The notes under the pieces are model-generated. The model ran no database searches and was not told the DNA's origin. It was given only the letters and a program-made list of their open reading frames with translations. Below, one piece after another: positions 1 to 8,237 of a DNA stretch of 64,000 nt (position 1 is the first letter of the stretch; every line of letters starts with the position of its first letter). The translations under genes and the position numbers were made by a program. Origin of the DNA: Ornithinibacillus halophilus (GTDB taxonomy: Bacteria; Bacillota; Bacilli; Bacillales; Amphibacillaceae); contig NZ_FQVW01000008.1 in the NCBI RefSeq assembly GCF_900129485.1, forward strand, positions 19,951-83,950, written 5' to 3'.

Positions 1-911
1 TCTCTATGCATCGATACATGTGCTTTTAAAGCTTGATTAATGTGGTGTGTTAAAGAAACATTACTCAAATCATATAAGTTTTCAAGATTGAAATAACTTT
101 CTGCCTTATTGATTCCCTCTTCGGTTAACTGAACACCCTTTGTTTTTTCATCATACGTATAGTCAGTTTCATTTTTCAACGTAATAACAAATGAATTAGC
201 TTGTTCGTATAACGAAGCTGATTTCTGTTTGGAACCAGAAATAATTAATGGTGTTCTCGCTTCATCAATTAGAATAGAGTCAACCTCATCAATAATTGCG
301 AAGTTTAATGGGCGTTGTACCATTTGTTCTTTATACAAGACCATGTTGTCACGTAAATAATCAAAACCATATTCATTATTTGTACCATAAGTGATGTCAC
401 AATAATAAGCTTCTCTTTTTTCTTCTTTTGTTAGACTGTTAGCATTAAATCCAACTGTTAAGCCTAGAAATTCAAATAGTTGGCCCATTTCTTTAGCATC
501 ACGGTCAGCTAAGTATTCATTGACTGTAATTATATGAACACCTTTACCTGATAATGCATTTAAATAAGCAGGCATCGTGGAAGCTAATGTTTTACCTTCC
601 CCCGTTTTCATCTCTGCAATATTCCCCTCATGAAGGGCAACGGCACCCATAATCTGTACAGGGAACGGACGCATATTTAATACACGTTTTGATGCTTCAC
701 GCACTACTGCGTACGCCTCTACAAGCATATCATCTAGACTTTCTCCATTTTCATATCTTGACTTAAATTCTTCTGTTTTTTGTTTTAGTTGATCATCAGA
801 AAGCTTTTCCATTTCTGGTTCTTTAGCTTCTATTAAATCAACATATTTCTGAAGTCGTTTAAGTTGTTTTTGGTTTCCATCACCAAATATCTTTTTTAAT
901 ATACCAGCCAT
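1..911 (-). CDS. secA: Protein translocase subunit SecA, N-terminal part (cut by window edge)
   Basis: SecA is the ATPase motor that pushes preproteins through SecYEG at the membrane. I translated the reverse strand from the ATG at 909-911. It begins [13 protein letters not shown] and stays open to base 1, about 303 residues. The helicase-type Walker A (GEGKT, in [12 protein letters not shown]), the [16 protein letters not shown] motif and the Walker [16 protein letters not shown] are all visible, so this is nucleotide-binding domain 1 plus the start of the preprotein cross-linking domain. The remainder, including the C-terminal zinc tail, lies left of the window. secA lies downstream of hpf on the same strand, as in B. 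subtilis, separated by an intrinsic terminator. Confidence 0.97.
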   Translation of the reverse strand, partial: MAGILKKIFGDGNQKQLKRLQKYVDLIEAKEPEMEKLSDDQLKQKTEEFKSRYENGESLDDMLVEAYAVVREASKRVLNMRPFPVQIMGAVALHEGNIAEMKTGEGKTLASTMPAYLNALSGKGVHIITVNEYLADRDAKEMGQLFEFLGLTVGFNANSLTKEEKREAYYCDITYGTNNEYGFDYLRDNMVLYKEQMVQRPLNFAIIDEVDSILIDEARTPLIISGSKQKSASLYEQANSFVITLKNETDYTYDEKTKGVQLTEEGINKAESYFNLENLYDLSNVSLTHHINQALKAHVSMHR

Positions 912-1085
912 TAACAAACGCTCCTCAATAAATAAACAATTCTATTTCTTCTATTTCCTATCTTTTCATACTATAATCCATACTTTATAATAACACTACT
1001 CAATCATTTATGACAACAATAGTAATTGTATGTATTATTTTACGAAGAGTTGTTTAAAATAGTTTTTACCAATTATTTTTCAGGT

Positions 1086-1123
1086 TGCAAAAAGACGATC
1101 CCAAGCCAAGCTGAGATCGTCTT
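1086..1123 (-). terminator. Intrinsic terminator after hpf
   Basis: On the reverse strand AAGACGATC pairs perfectly with GATCGTCTT (arms at 1115-1123 and 1092-1100) and is followed by a T run. It ends the hpf transcript before secA. The rest of 912-1147 shows no gene. Confidence 0.85.
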
Positions 1124-1147
1124 CATCATCTATGTTATGTTTTATTA

Positions 1148-1702
1148 TTAACTGTTTGGCTCAATCAAACCATACTTACCATCTTTACGGCGATAAACTA
1201 CATTCGTATCACCAGAAACTGCATCTTTATAAACATAGAATGCATGACCTAGCATATCCATTTGCAATACAGCTTCTTCAGAATCCATTGGTTTTAGATT
1301 AAAGCGTTTCGTACGTACAATTTCAATTTCATCATCAGATTCAAATTCATCAGTTTTAGCTTCTTTTTCTAATTCAGCAAAAATATGTTTTGCTGCACCA
1401 TTTTGACGGAATTTACGATTTACTTTTGTTTTATATTTTCTAATTTGACGTTCCAACTTATCTGTTACTAAATCAATTGCAGCATACAGATCCATATGTT
1501 GGACTTCACCACGTAATAATAAATCTGTCATAGGGATTGTCACTTCAATCCTTTGCTCATCATTATAGACACTTAAATTTACATGGACATCATTTGTTAG
1601 TGGAGTATCAAAGTATCTTTCAAGTTTACTAATCTTCTTTTCAACATACTCACGAATAGCGTTAGTCACCTCAAGATTTTCTCCACGAATGTTAAATTTC
1701 AT
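1148..1702 (-). CDS. hpf: Ribosome hibernation promoting factor, long form
   Basis: Long-form HPF (YvyD) dimerises 70S ribosomes into inactive 100S particles in stationary phase or stress. The 184 residues have the two expected parts. The N-terminal RaiA/YfiA domain covers about 1-100 (MKFNIRGENLEVT, then a basic stretch QIRKYKTKVNRKF). The C-terminal dimerisation domain covers about 125-184 (KRFNLKPMDSEEAVLQMDML, ending VVYRRKDGKYGLIEP). The start has a strong ribosome site (AAGGAGGAC). It is monocistronic, with terminators on both sides. B. subtilis uses SigB and SigH for this gene. I looked for such promoters here and found only weak candidates. The 17-base string TTTTTATTGGTAAACAT occurs twice in the upstream region (reverse strand, near 1743-1758 and 1832-1847). 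Confidence 0.97.
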   Translation of the reverse strand: MKFNIRGENLEVTNAIREYVEKKISKLERYFDTPLTNDVHVNLSVYNDEQRIEVTIPMTDLLLRGEVQHMDLYAAIDLVTDKLERQIRKYKTKVNRKFRQNGAAKHIFAELEKEAKTDEFESDDEIEIVRTKRFNLKPMDSEEAVLQMDMLGHAFYVYKDAVSGDTNVVYRRKDGKYGLIEPNS

Positions 1703-1842
1703 AAAAGTGTCCTCCTTTTTATCTTTATATTATTATTATACTATGTTTACCAATAAAAATCCTGCATAAACCAGAATCTTTTCTTTAAAATAACTAGTTT
1801 TGTGACAGTTGAGTGAAACAAGCTATTAGAATGTTTACCAAT

Positions 1843-1872
1843 AAAAAGTGCTAACCCCTATGGTGATAGCAC
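1843..1872 (-). terminator. Intrinsic terminator after fliT
   Basis: Reverse strand reads GTGCTA, a 13-nt loop, TAGCAC, then TTTTTATT. It closes the flaG-fliS-fliT unit just before the hpf promoter region. Confidence 0.75.
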
Positions 1873-1890
1873 GTCATTGTATTCCTATAC

Positions 1891-2244
1891 TTATTTTTTC
1901 TTATCTAAAAACATCCCATCCATTGTCTGAACACTTTGATATGGATTTACATAGTTTTTATTAGATGTTTTCTTTTTCTTCATTTGTTTAATTTCTTTTT
2001 TGATTTCAAGAAATATCGCATCCATTTTTGGTTGGATCCTTTGGTTCATGCGAACTACTTCTTTTCCCAGTTTTATCTCTTCATCTGTAAAAGGGTCAGT
2101 AGCTTCTTCCATATAGATCCCACGTTTTTCTATAAGTTGATTAATATGATTAATAAGTGCTTCTCTATCACTTGAATCTATTTCCTTATTAAGGCTATGT
2201 TCAATTTCTACTGTGATGTCATAAATTTTCTTCAAACGATTCAT
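1891..2244 (-). CDS. fliT: Flagellar FliT-type chaperone
   Basis: FliT-family proteins are small helical export chaperones, classically for the filament cap FliD. This 117-residue protein is charged and helical and ends in a lysine-rich tail. It carries no catalytic motif, so the call rests mainly on position. It follows fliS with a TAATG stop/start overlap, exactly as fliS-fliT in B. subtilis. The upstream part MNRLKKIYDITVEIEHSLN fits the family's first helix. Its usual client gene fliD is not adjacent here but lies about 43 kb away. Sequence conservation in the family is low. Confidence 0.8.
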   Translation of the reverse strand: MNRLKKIYDITVEIEHSLNKEIDSSDREALINHINQLIEKRGIYMEEATDPFTDEEIKLGKEVVRMNQRIQPKMDAIFLEIKKEIKQMKKKKTSNKNYVNPYQSVQTMDGMFLDKKK

Positions 2245-2639
2245 TAGATATGCGCACCTTGTGCATATTTTTGCTGTCTAGTTTTTAGTATTACTTGTTT
2301 CCACGTATCTCTGAATTCAACAACTAATCCTAAAACCTCTTCTAAAATAGCTGCATCATTTTTTACATTAGCTTCCTTCAATTGAAAATGCATGTAATCA
2401 TATAAAGATAACATTTGCTTCGATATGTCAACCTCTTGATCTAATGTCAACATTAATTCTTGAATTATATTTTGAGCTTTTTGTATATTGGTATTCTTTG
2501 CTTCAAAATTCTTACTGTCCATATCCTTCATTGCTTGTTTAATAAATTTTATACACCCGTTATACAGCATTAACGTCAATTCACCAGGTGATGCCGTATT
2601 AACAGCATTATTTTGATAGGACTGATATGGCTTATTCAT
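2244..2639 (-). CDS. fliS: Flagellin export chaperone FliS
   Basis: FliS binds the C-terminus of flagellin in the cytoplasm, prevents premature polymerisation and hands it to the type III export gate. The 131 residues carry the family opening (YQSYQNNAVNTASPGELTLM) and the helical core LYNGCIKFIKQAM. Length is typical. The ribosome site is AAGGAG. In B. subtilis FliS also binds FliW and so feeds the CsrA-FliW-Hag switch. csrA and fliW follow upstream, while hag is 52 kb away. Translationally coupled to fliT (one-base TAATG overlap). Confidence 0.95.
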   Translation of the reverse strand: MNKPYQSYQNNAVNTASPGELTLMLYNGCIKFIKQAMKDMDSKNFEAKNTNIQKAQNIIQELMLTLDQEVDISKQMLSLYDYMHFQLKEANVKNDAAILEEVLGLVVEFRDTWKQVILKTRQQKYAQGAHI

Positions 2640-2683
2640 AAAATTACTCCTTTTTACGTCACATTTTTAGCTGAATTGCTAGA

Positions 2684-3034
2684 TCATAACTTTTCATCTA
2701 CTAACAAACCGATTCGCTCCATTGTGGCTGCATACAAATCTAACAATTTCTTAGGTGGGATTTCTCTGATTACTTCATCTGTATTTGGATTTACTACTTC
2801 AACATAGTATTCATTCAATTTTTCATGTAATTTAAATTGAATATTTCTATTTACCGGTTCAAGTGTCTCATTTATTTTATTTACTAAGTTCTCAGCTTCA
2901 TCTTTCTTAAAATTAGTGCCATGACTTCTAAGAGTATTCTCCTGCATTACAGACTGATTTAATTCTGTAGAACGCTTGATGTTTTCGCTGTTTTGCAAGG
3001 GTTGTGATTGATTGGAAATCATATCTAATCGCAT
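2684..3034 (-). CDS. flaG: Flagellar protein FlaG (YvyC)
   Basis: FlaG-family proteins (YvyC in B. subtilis) sit beside the filament genes and influence filament length in some species; the mechanism is unclear. The 116 residues have a variable N-terminal half and the conserved C-terminal half NIQFKLHEKLNEYYVEVVNPNTDEVIREIPPKKLLDLYA (positions about 65-105; key residues are the VxxxxxxEVIREIPP core). It is preceded by a SigD-type promoter at 3076-3101 and followed by fliS and fliT. In B. subtilis fliD lies between flaG and fliS, and here it is missing from that slot. Confidence 0.93.
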   Translation of the reverse strand: MRLDMISNQSQPLQNSENIKRSTELNQSVMQENTLRSHGTNFKKDEAENLVNKINETLEPVNRNIQFKLHEKLNEYYVEVVNPNTDEVIREIPPKKLLDLYAATMERIGLLVDEKL

Positions 3035-3075
3035 TGCCCATGCAACTCCTTATTTAATTTTTAGTGTTACTATTT

Positions 3076-3101
3076 ACATCGGTACAAATTACTAATATTT
3101 A
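3076..3101 (-). promoter_or_regulatory. SigD-type promoter for flaG-fliS-fliT
   Basis: Reverse strand reads TAAA, 14 bases, ACCGATGT, close to the SigD consensus TAAA-N15-GCCGATAT. It lies about 45 bases before flaG, in the gap between csrA and flaG where hag stands in B. subtilis. Confidence 0.65.
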
Positions 3102-3114
3102 AAGTGATAGACTG

Positions 3115-3339
3115 TTATTTTTCTTTTTTATTTAATAAATCAACTAAATCATTAGGGATATTGATAGCATCATTATTTTGTTGTTGAATTTCTAGGAAAA
3201 TTTCTTTTCGATAGATTTCAACTGACTTTGGTGCTTCTATTCCCAGTTTTACTTGATCCCCATCGACTGCAAGAACCTTTATTTCGATGTCTTCACCGAT
3301 TTGGATGGATTGTTGTTGCTTCCGAGTTAAGACTAACAT
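3115..3339 (-). CDS. csrA: Carbon storage/translational regulator CsrA
   Basis: CsrA is a dimeric RNA-binding protein that recognises GGA in stem-loop loops. In Bacillus it represses translation of flagellin (hag). The 74 residues begin with the conserved [20 protein letters not shown] and include the second RNA-contact strand [18 protein letters not shown]. Length is typical of Gram-positive CsrA. It lies four bases downstream of fliW, its antagonist, and has a good ribosome site (GGAGGGATAG). Its probable target is the GGA hairpin in the hag leader at 55480-55501. Confidence 0.97.
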   Translation of the reverse strand: MLVLTRKQQQSIQIGEDIEIKVLAVDGDQVKLGIEAPKSVEIYRKEIFLEIQQQNNDAINIPNDLVDLLNKKEK

Positions 3340-3343
3340 GTTA

Positions 3344-3784
3344 CTATCCCTCCACTCCTACAAGTTTTCCGATAGGCTCTCTAATTGAATAGTCGTCTAT
3401 GTTTAAAATATATTGTTTTCCACGCTTTTTCATATGATTAATTATAATAGGAGCTTTTAAGTTTATCGTACTTGTGGAGAAAGGGTCTTTTAAAGTAACA
3501 ATAGATAAAACCATTACATCTTCTTCTGTGTTAATCTCTAAACTAGTTAATAGATGATCATCTAAATCAAAACTATAATCTTCATAAAAATGATAAGGAT
3601 TTGCCACCACAAATGCGATATCCCGATTATGTATGGACTGTAGGATTTGAAAAACAGGTGATCCAGGAAGTTCTAATAGAATAAAACTCGTTTCCTCTAT
3701 AAATCCCGGTAAACCAGAAGGAAAGTTAATTATTTTATCTTCTTCTATTTCCATTTCGCCAAAATATTTTGTTAGTATTTTCAC
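3344..3784 (-). CDS. fliW: Flagellar assembly factor FliW
   Basis: FliW binds either flagellin or CsrA. When flagellin is scarce FliW is free, sequesters CsrA and allows hag translation. The protein has the family core [20 protein letters not shown] then PGFIEE, and [18 protein letters not shown] chose the GTG at 3782-3784 because AAGGATGG sits at good spacing and the product then aligns with other FliW starts. An ATG at 3791-3793 lies directly on the ribosome site, and a longer frame to 3814 would overlap yviE. The gene is in series with yviE and csrA as in B. subtilis. Confidence 0.94.
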   Translation of the reverse strand: MKILTKYFGEMEIEEDKIINFPSGLPGFIEETSFILLELPGSPVFQILQSIHNRDIAFVVANPYHFYEDYSFDLDDHLLTSLEINTEEDVMVLSIVTLKDPFSTSTINLKAPIIINHMKKRGKQYILNIDDYSIREPIGKLVGVEG

Positions 3785-3803
3785 GTTGACCATCCTTTCC
3801 ACT

Positions 3804-4358
3804 CTAAACAACAAAATCTATTTCTAATTCTGCATATTGTTTCATGCTAATATCAATTGAACCTGGTTCATAATTATGTATTGGCTTTTGAGGTTGTACA
3901 GTAATATTAGGCTCGTTTTGCTTCACATCAATTTGAACCTCTGTAGGTTGGTACGATATTTTCACACTGTTATGCGATGGTATAAACTTGATTCCTATTT
4001 GCTTCATTGAATCATATCCATTTGCATTAGCTTGAGATACGATCGGATTTCCTCCGTTTTCAATTCTCATTAACTCATCACCTTGTTGCGCTCTCCTACT
4101 AATTCCTTCTAACAACCCTTGACGACCATTTTGAGCAAATATCTCATTACTGCGAAACACATGCATTAACCCCATATCTTCCCACGCTTGTGTCTGATCA
4201 ATCGTTAACTTGGATGGGATTCTTGAAATGGATAGATCTGCTTTTGGCTGCTCTATGGAAAGTTGAGCCTTTGGCTGTTGAATTTCTTGCCTACTAGGTA
4301 ATGTCTGCATTTGAATTTGGGCAAACTGTGATCTGATTTGTATTTGAGGTGTTTGCAC
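3804..4358 (-). CDS. yviE: DUF6470 family protein (YviE)
   Basis: YviE is a conserved Bacillaceae protein of unknown function always found between flgL and fliW. The 184 residues are rich in Gln, Pro and Ile in the N-terminal third (repeated QxQxxxxQPKA/L segments at about 20-55). The C-terminal part holds YQPTEVQIDVKQNEPNI and PHNYEPGSIDISMKQYAELEIDF, which resembles alternating beta strands. There is no signal peptide or membrane segment. The start is GTG after AGGAGG. Cotranscription with flgL and fliW suggests a role in filament or hook-junction assembly, but that is inference from context. Confidence 0.85.
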   Translation of the reverse strand: MQTPQIQIRSQFAQIQMQTLPSRQEIQQPKAQLSIEQPKADLSISRIPSKLTIDQTQAWEDMGLMHVFRSNEIFAQNGRQGLLEGISRRAQQGDELMRIENGGNPIVSQANANGYDSMKQIGIKFIPSHNSVKISYQPTEVQIDVKQNEPNITVQPQKPIHNYEPGSIDISMKQYAELEIDFVV

Positions 4359-4476
4359 AGTTTCAACCTCCTGTTATTCTTTGAAATGTCAAAATCCGAA
4401 CTATTTTAAATCATAATGAAAAATTTTGATTCATAGTTCGGATTATTATGAGCAAAAGGTTTTCTCTCGTCACATA

Positions 4477-5385
4477 TTATCTAAGAAAATCTAATAAGGT
4501 TGGTTGGATAATTTTAGAACCAGCAGAAAGCGCAGCACGATGAACACTCTCTTGTGTAATAAGTTCTGTTATTACCTTTTCATAATCTATATCTTCATTC
4601 TTAGACATCATTTGTGTTGCTACAATTTCTTGTTGTTGAAGTCTATTCTCTACTAAATCTAAACGATTCATTCGCGCACCTAAATCTGCACGTGCATTAA
4701 TGACATTATTAATATTATCATCAATTCTAGCCATACTTGTTTGAATAGAATTCTGATCATCATCTTCTAATGCCTTTATAAACTGATCGATGTCATCAAA
4801 AAGATTACTTGCAACTTCATTTCCATCCTCATCCACAAATGTCGAATTAAATATAGATGCAGGGTCTACATTTGCTTGTAGTTTTGTCCCATTTGCTACC
4901 TCGATCATAACCGGTGAATGATCAAATGCTATGCCTTCTTCGTTCTCTCCAATTAATGGTTCGTCTGTCTTAGTCCCATTGAATAAGTATTTATCATTTA
5001 CCTTTGTATTGGCAATATCAATAATATGTTCTTTTAACTGAGCGACTTCTTCTTTTATATTCTGTCTTTCCTCAGCATCATACGTACCATTACTCGCTTG
5101 CACAGCAAGCTCTCTTATTCGTTGAAGAGCTTGTGATGCTTTATCTAAAGCAGCATCAGAATTATCCATCCAATTATGCACTTCGTTCGTATTACGTAAA
5201 TACTGCTTCACTTCATTCGTTTGGCTTCGATAATTCATCCCATTCATTGCAACGACTGGATCATCTGAGGGGCGATTAATCTTTTTACCTGTACTTAGTT
5301 GATCCATATATTTCCCAAGATTGGAGTAACTATTGGATAAGTTCCTCAATGTATTATTAGATAGCATCCCCTGTGTTACTCGCAT
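4477..5385 (-). CDS. flgL: Flagellar hook-associated protein FlgL (HAP3)
   Basis: FlgL forms the second junction ring between hook and filament and is exported through the flagellar type III apparatus. The 302 residues show the flagellin-like N-terminus (MRVTQGMLSNNTLRNLSNSY, then LSTGKKINRPSDDPVVA) and the C-terminal coiled helix ending AALSAGSKIIQPTLLDFLR. Length matches the family. The gene lies 10 bases downstream of flgK with AAGGTAGGTG as ribosome site. Confidence 0.97.
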   Translation of the reverse strand: MRVTQGMLSNNTLRNLSNSYSNLGKYMDQLSTGKKINRPSDDPVVAMNGMNYRSQTNEVKQYLRNTNEVHNWMDNSDAALDKASQALQRIRELAVQASNGTYDAEERQNIKEEVAQLKEHIIDIANTKVNDKYLFNGTKTDEPLIGENEEGIAFDHSPVMIEVANGTKLQANVDPASIFNSTFVDEDGNEVASNLFDDIDQFIKALEDDDQNSIQTSMARIDDNINNVINARADLGARMNRLDLVENRLQQQEIVATQMMSKNEDIDYEKVITELITQESVHRAALSAGSKIIQPTLLDFLR

Positions 5386-5395
5386 GATTAATCAC

Positions 5396-6931
5396 CTACC
5401 TTCCTACTAATCCCATGTTATTAATAATTCTGTCGATCATTTCATCCATTGCCGTCATGCTACGTGCTGCCGCATTATACGCATGTTGAAATTTAATCAT
5501 ATTGGTCATTTCTTCGTCTAACGATACAGAACTAACCGACATACGTTGGTCTTCTACTTGAGAGCGAAGGATTGTCGTATTATTACTCATGCGATTCGCT
5601 TCTTGTGCTCTCACTCCGAGTTTTCCTATCAGTGACTCATAAAACGTCTTTACAGATGTATTTTCGCCTAATCCATCAATGTCTCGGTTACGAAAGACTT
5701 CAGATAATTTAACAGCATTACTTCCGTCACCTGAGTTTCCACTTTCACTTGCAGCAATTAGGTCTGGATTATTTTTTATATCCTCTGAAACACCTATGGA
5801 AGCAGCAAACCCTTCTGAATCATTACCAGTGAAAAACTCTATACCTGTATTCCCTTCCAAGTCTGTTCCATCTTGATGGACTTTATTAAATTCCTCAGCA
5901 AAGACTTTTGCCATTGCATCTAAATCTTCTAGCACAGACTGAAAATTAAATGCACTATCATCGGAATAACCATGTGCATCTAGTAAGCCATGAAGGGAAC
6001 CATTATTATGAGAAACTGGTAATTTGATAGAATCTTCACCAATTGTAATTTCGTTAACAACAGTAGTTCCTTCGTCATTTTCTTCTACGCTTAAACCAGT
6101 TCCATTTGTAAATGAAAGCTCATGGACTCTTGGCTCCCCATTTGCTTCTAGTAAGTGAATCGGATTCTCATATGGTTGTCCATTATCATTCACTAGTTGA
6201 ATGGAGACCAGACCATCGGCAATATCTTGAGCACCGTCACCGCTTTTTTCGTATTTAACTTTTATATTAACGATATTGGATAATTCATCGATTAACCGAT
6301 CGCGTTCATCATACAAGTCATTGGCAAGATAGCCATGTGGTTCTAATTCTTTAATTTGGTTATTAATTCCGTCAATTTGGCGAAGAATAGAGTTTGTATC
6401 TTCCACGGTAACTCCGATTCGACTATCTAAATCTTCTTGAACAGTACCAAGTGAATTCGAAAGATAATTAAATGTTTCAGCAACAGCTACACCACGTTGA
6501 ACGACAACCGAGCGAGCTCCAGAGTTCTCTGGATTAACAGATAAATCTTGAAGGGCCTCCCAAAATTTATCCATCGTGTCAGCAAGACCATTTTCTGATG
6601 GTTCATTTAAAATATTTTCCATACGTCCTATCGAATCAGACATTGTTTCCCAGTACCCTGATTTACTATTTTCCGTTCGAAACTGTGAATCTAAAAATTT
6701 ATCCCGAATTCTTTCAACTGCGCCGGCTTCTACCCCTGTACCAATCTGACCTGGAATATGTGGCCGATTACGAGAACCACTTGGATATGGAGTCGTTGAT
6801 TCGAAGTTTACTCGTTGTCTAGAATATCCTTCTGTGTTGGCATTGGAGATATTATGTCCCGTTGTATGCAAAGCAGATTGTTGAGTGTATAAAGCACGCT
6901 TCGCCATTTCCAATCCACTAAAAGTTCCCAT
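5396..6931 (-). CDS. flgK: Flagellar hook-associated protein FlgK (HAP1)
   Basis: FlgK is the first hook-filament junction protein. The 511 residues begin with the rod/hook family motif FSGLEMAKRALYTQQSAL, TTGHNISNANTEGYSRQRV. They end with the paired C-terminal helix (VSLDEEMTNMIKFQHAYNAA, then IINNMGLVGR). The middle region is variable, as usual. The gene is the third in the flgM-flgN-flgK-flgL series. Length is as in B. subtilis (507). Confidence 0.97.
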   Translation of the reverse strand: MGTFSGLEMAKRALYTQQSALHTTGHNISNANTEGYSRQRVNFESTTPYPSGSRNRPHIPGQIGTGVEAGAVERIRDKFLDSQFRTENSKSGYWETMSDSIGRMENILNEPSENGLADTMDKFWEALQDLSVNPENSGARSVVVQRGVAVAETFNYLSNSLGTVQEDLDSRIGVTVEDTNSILRQIDGINNQIKELEPHGYLANDLYDERDRLIDELSNIVNIKVKYEKSGDGAQDIADGLVSIQLVNDNGQPYENPIHLLEANGEPRVHELSFTNGTGLSVEENDEGTTVVNEITIGEDSIKLPVSHNNGSLHGLLDAHGYSDDSAFNFQSVLEDLDAMAKVFAEEFNKVHQDGTDLEGNTGIEFFTGNDSEGFAASIGVSEDIKNNPDLIAASESGNSGDGSNAVKLSEVFRNRDIDGLGENTSVKTFYESLIGKLGVRAQEANRMSNNTTILRSQVEDQRMSVSSVSLDEEMTNMIKFQHAYNAAARSMTAMDEMIDRIINNMGLVGR

Positions 6932-6952
6932 TCGTATTCCCCATTTCTTTCC

Positions 6953-7441
6953 TTAAGCCTTGGAATCAAATACTCCTCTATTCCGATTAGGCTGTTCTTT
7001 TTTATTCCCATAGTTCATTGTATTTAACGTAGGATTCATCAGATCCAGTGACATTTGCACAAATTGCATGGACTGTTGAATTAAAGCCATGTTTAACTCT
7101 TCTTGCTGCTTCAGTTTAACAATCGCTTCTGTTAACTCAACGGTTTGTTTCTCTAAAAGCTGTTTATCCTCATCATCAGTTAGTGCTTTCAGCATATTCG
7201 TAATCGTTGGTTCCTCAGGTGCGATTCCTTTCTGTTTAAACCAGTTCTGAACTAATTCCGTTCTTTTTTCTTCCGTACGTTCCAAAACTTGCGTATATTT
7301 ACGTTCTTGGATTAATAGCGATTGTAATTGATCAGTATCTCCATCTTTAACGGCGTCCGTCTTCTGTTCAGATACTTTTAATAGATCTTGATGAAATTTT
7401 GTTAGTTTCTGTAGGTTTTGCAAGATCGCTTCCATGGACAA
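6953..7441 (-). CDS. flgN: Flagellar export chaperone FlgN
   Basis: FlgN is a helical cytoplasmic chaperone that escorts FlgK and FlgL to the export gate. The sequence is a long helical hairpin (MEAILQNLQKLTKFHQDLLK, then a Gln/Glu/Lys-rich middle with QKGIAPEEPTITNMLKAL). I prefer the TTG at 7439-7441, which follows AAGGAGG at eight bases. An ATG at 7433-7435 is also possible, and the open frame reaches back to 7477 inside flgM. Its ribosome site overlaps the flgM stop, so the two are probably translationally coupled. Confidence 0.88.
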   Translation of the reverse strand: MSMEAILQNLQKLTKFHQDLLKVSEQKTDAVKDGDTDQLQSLLIQERKYTQVLERTEEKRTELVQNWFKQKGIAPEEPTITNMLKALTDDEDKQLLEKQTVELTEAIVKLKQQEELNMALIQQSMQFVQMSLDLMNPTLNTMNYGNKKEQPNRNRGVFDSKA

Positions 7442-7454
7442 AATCTCGTCCTCC

Positions 7455-7718
7455 TTAATGCTTAGACCAGAAATCAATCATTTTCTGTGCCGTTTTTTCA
7501 TAATTAATCTTGTAATCACCAGATTCAACCGCATTCTTTATATCTTGTACAAATTCTTGTCGGCTTGCTTGTGCTTTTCCACTTTCCTGCAATTGCTTCG
7601 CCTGACTCGAAATTTCTAACTGGTCTTTCTGACTCGTTTCTTTTTTCAACTGCATTTGCTTTTGCAGTTGTTTTTGGTATGGATTAAAGTTGGTTTGGTT
7701 CGTTCCGTTTATTTTCAC
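7455..7718 (-). CDS. flgM: Anti-sigma-D factor FlgM
   Basis: FlgM binds and inhibits the flagellar sigma factor SigD until the hook is complete. The 87 residues carry the family pattern: N-terminal KINGTNQTNFNPYQKQ, then DQLEISSQAKQLQ and the C-terminal sigma-binding helices VQDIKNAVESGDYKINYEK and AQKMIDFW. The start is GTG with GAGGTGAT as ribosome site. A SigD-type promoter immediately upstream (7760-7786) makes the inhibitor dependent on the factor it inhibits, as in B. subtilis. Confidence 0.95.
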   Translation of the reverse strand: MKINGTNQTNFNPYQKQLQKQMQLKKETSQKDQLEISSQAKQLQESGKAQASRQEFVQDIKNAVESGDYKINYEKTAQKMIDFWSKH

Positions 7719-7759
7719 AAAATCACCTCAATTCAATTCGAACACTTCTCTTACATCTA

Positions 7760-7786
7760 TTATCGTCATTTTATTATCATTCTTAA
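7760..7786 (-). promoter_or_regulatory. SigD-type promoter for flgM
   Basis: Reverse strand reads TTAA, 15 bases, GACGATAA (consensus TAAA-N15-GCCGATAT). The -35 element overlaps the stop codon of yvyF, so flgM-flgN-flgK-flgL can be transcribed apart from the com genes upstream. Confidence 0.55.
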
Positions 7787-8211
7787 ATGTTTTTATGATG
7801 TTTATCTAGGGTATAATACGTATTTTTTCGTTTTTCTTCCATTTCTCTATTGCGTGAAACCTCTTCTATTTTTTCAAAGCGTTCCAATTCTTCTTTTAGC
7901 TTTTTAGAACAGTTGGAACAAAGTTTCCCGCTAATTATTGGTGTATCGCATTTTTCACAATGATACGCTAACTTAGGAAACTGGGATGTTAGCAACCGTT
8001 TCTGTTTAATAAATTTAATCACTAACTCTTCCTCTACTCCAGTTGCTTCTACAACTTCTAAGAGTGTCGATTCTCTATTTTTTTGTTGGCGTAGAAACTG
8101 GTAAACCTTTTGAAAAGCCTCTTCCTCTTCCTTGTAGCAATTATGACAAATATCCCGTATCGTTTTAACATATACAGCACCACATTTTGAGCAGTTCGCT
8201 AATTCAGTCAT
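7783..8211 (-). CDS. yvyF: Flagellar operon protein YvyF (TIGR03826 family)
   Basis: YvyF is a conserved, uncharacterised protein between comFC and flgM. The 142 residues hold two zinc-ribbon-like cysteine clusters: CSKCGAVYVKTIRDICHNC at about 7-25 and CEKCDTPIISGKLCSNC at about 78-95. A short winged-helix-like middle lies between them (LLEVVEATGVEEELVIKFIK), and the tail is strongly charged and helical. The architecture (zinc ribbon, DNA-binding-like helix, zinc ribbon) suggests a regulator of late flagellar genes, but that is inference. Confidence 0.88.
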   Translation of the reverse strand: MTELANCSKCGAVYVKTIRDICHNCYKEEEEAFQKVYQFLRQQKNRESTLLEVVEATGVEEELVIKFIKQKRLLTSQFPKLAYHCEKCDTPIISGKLCSNCSKKLKEELERFEKIEEVSRNREMEEKRKNTYYTLDKHHKNI

Positions 8212-8237
8212 GTATTTTCCCCTTTTCTATGATACCA

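Noticed and set aside
1703..1842. SigB or SigH promoter for hpf
   Set aside because: GTTTAT-N14-GGTAAA and AGGATTT candidates match the consensus too poorly to report as features.
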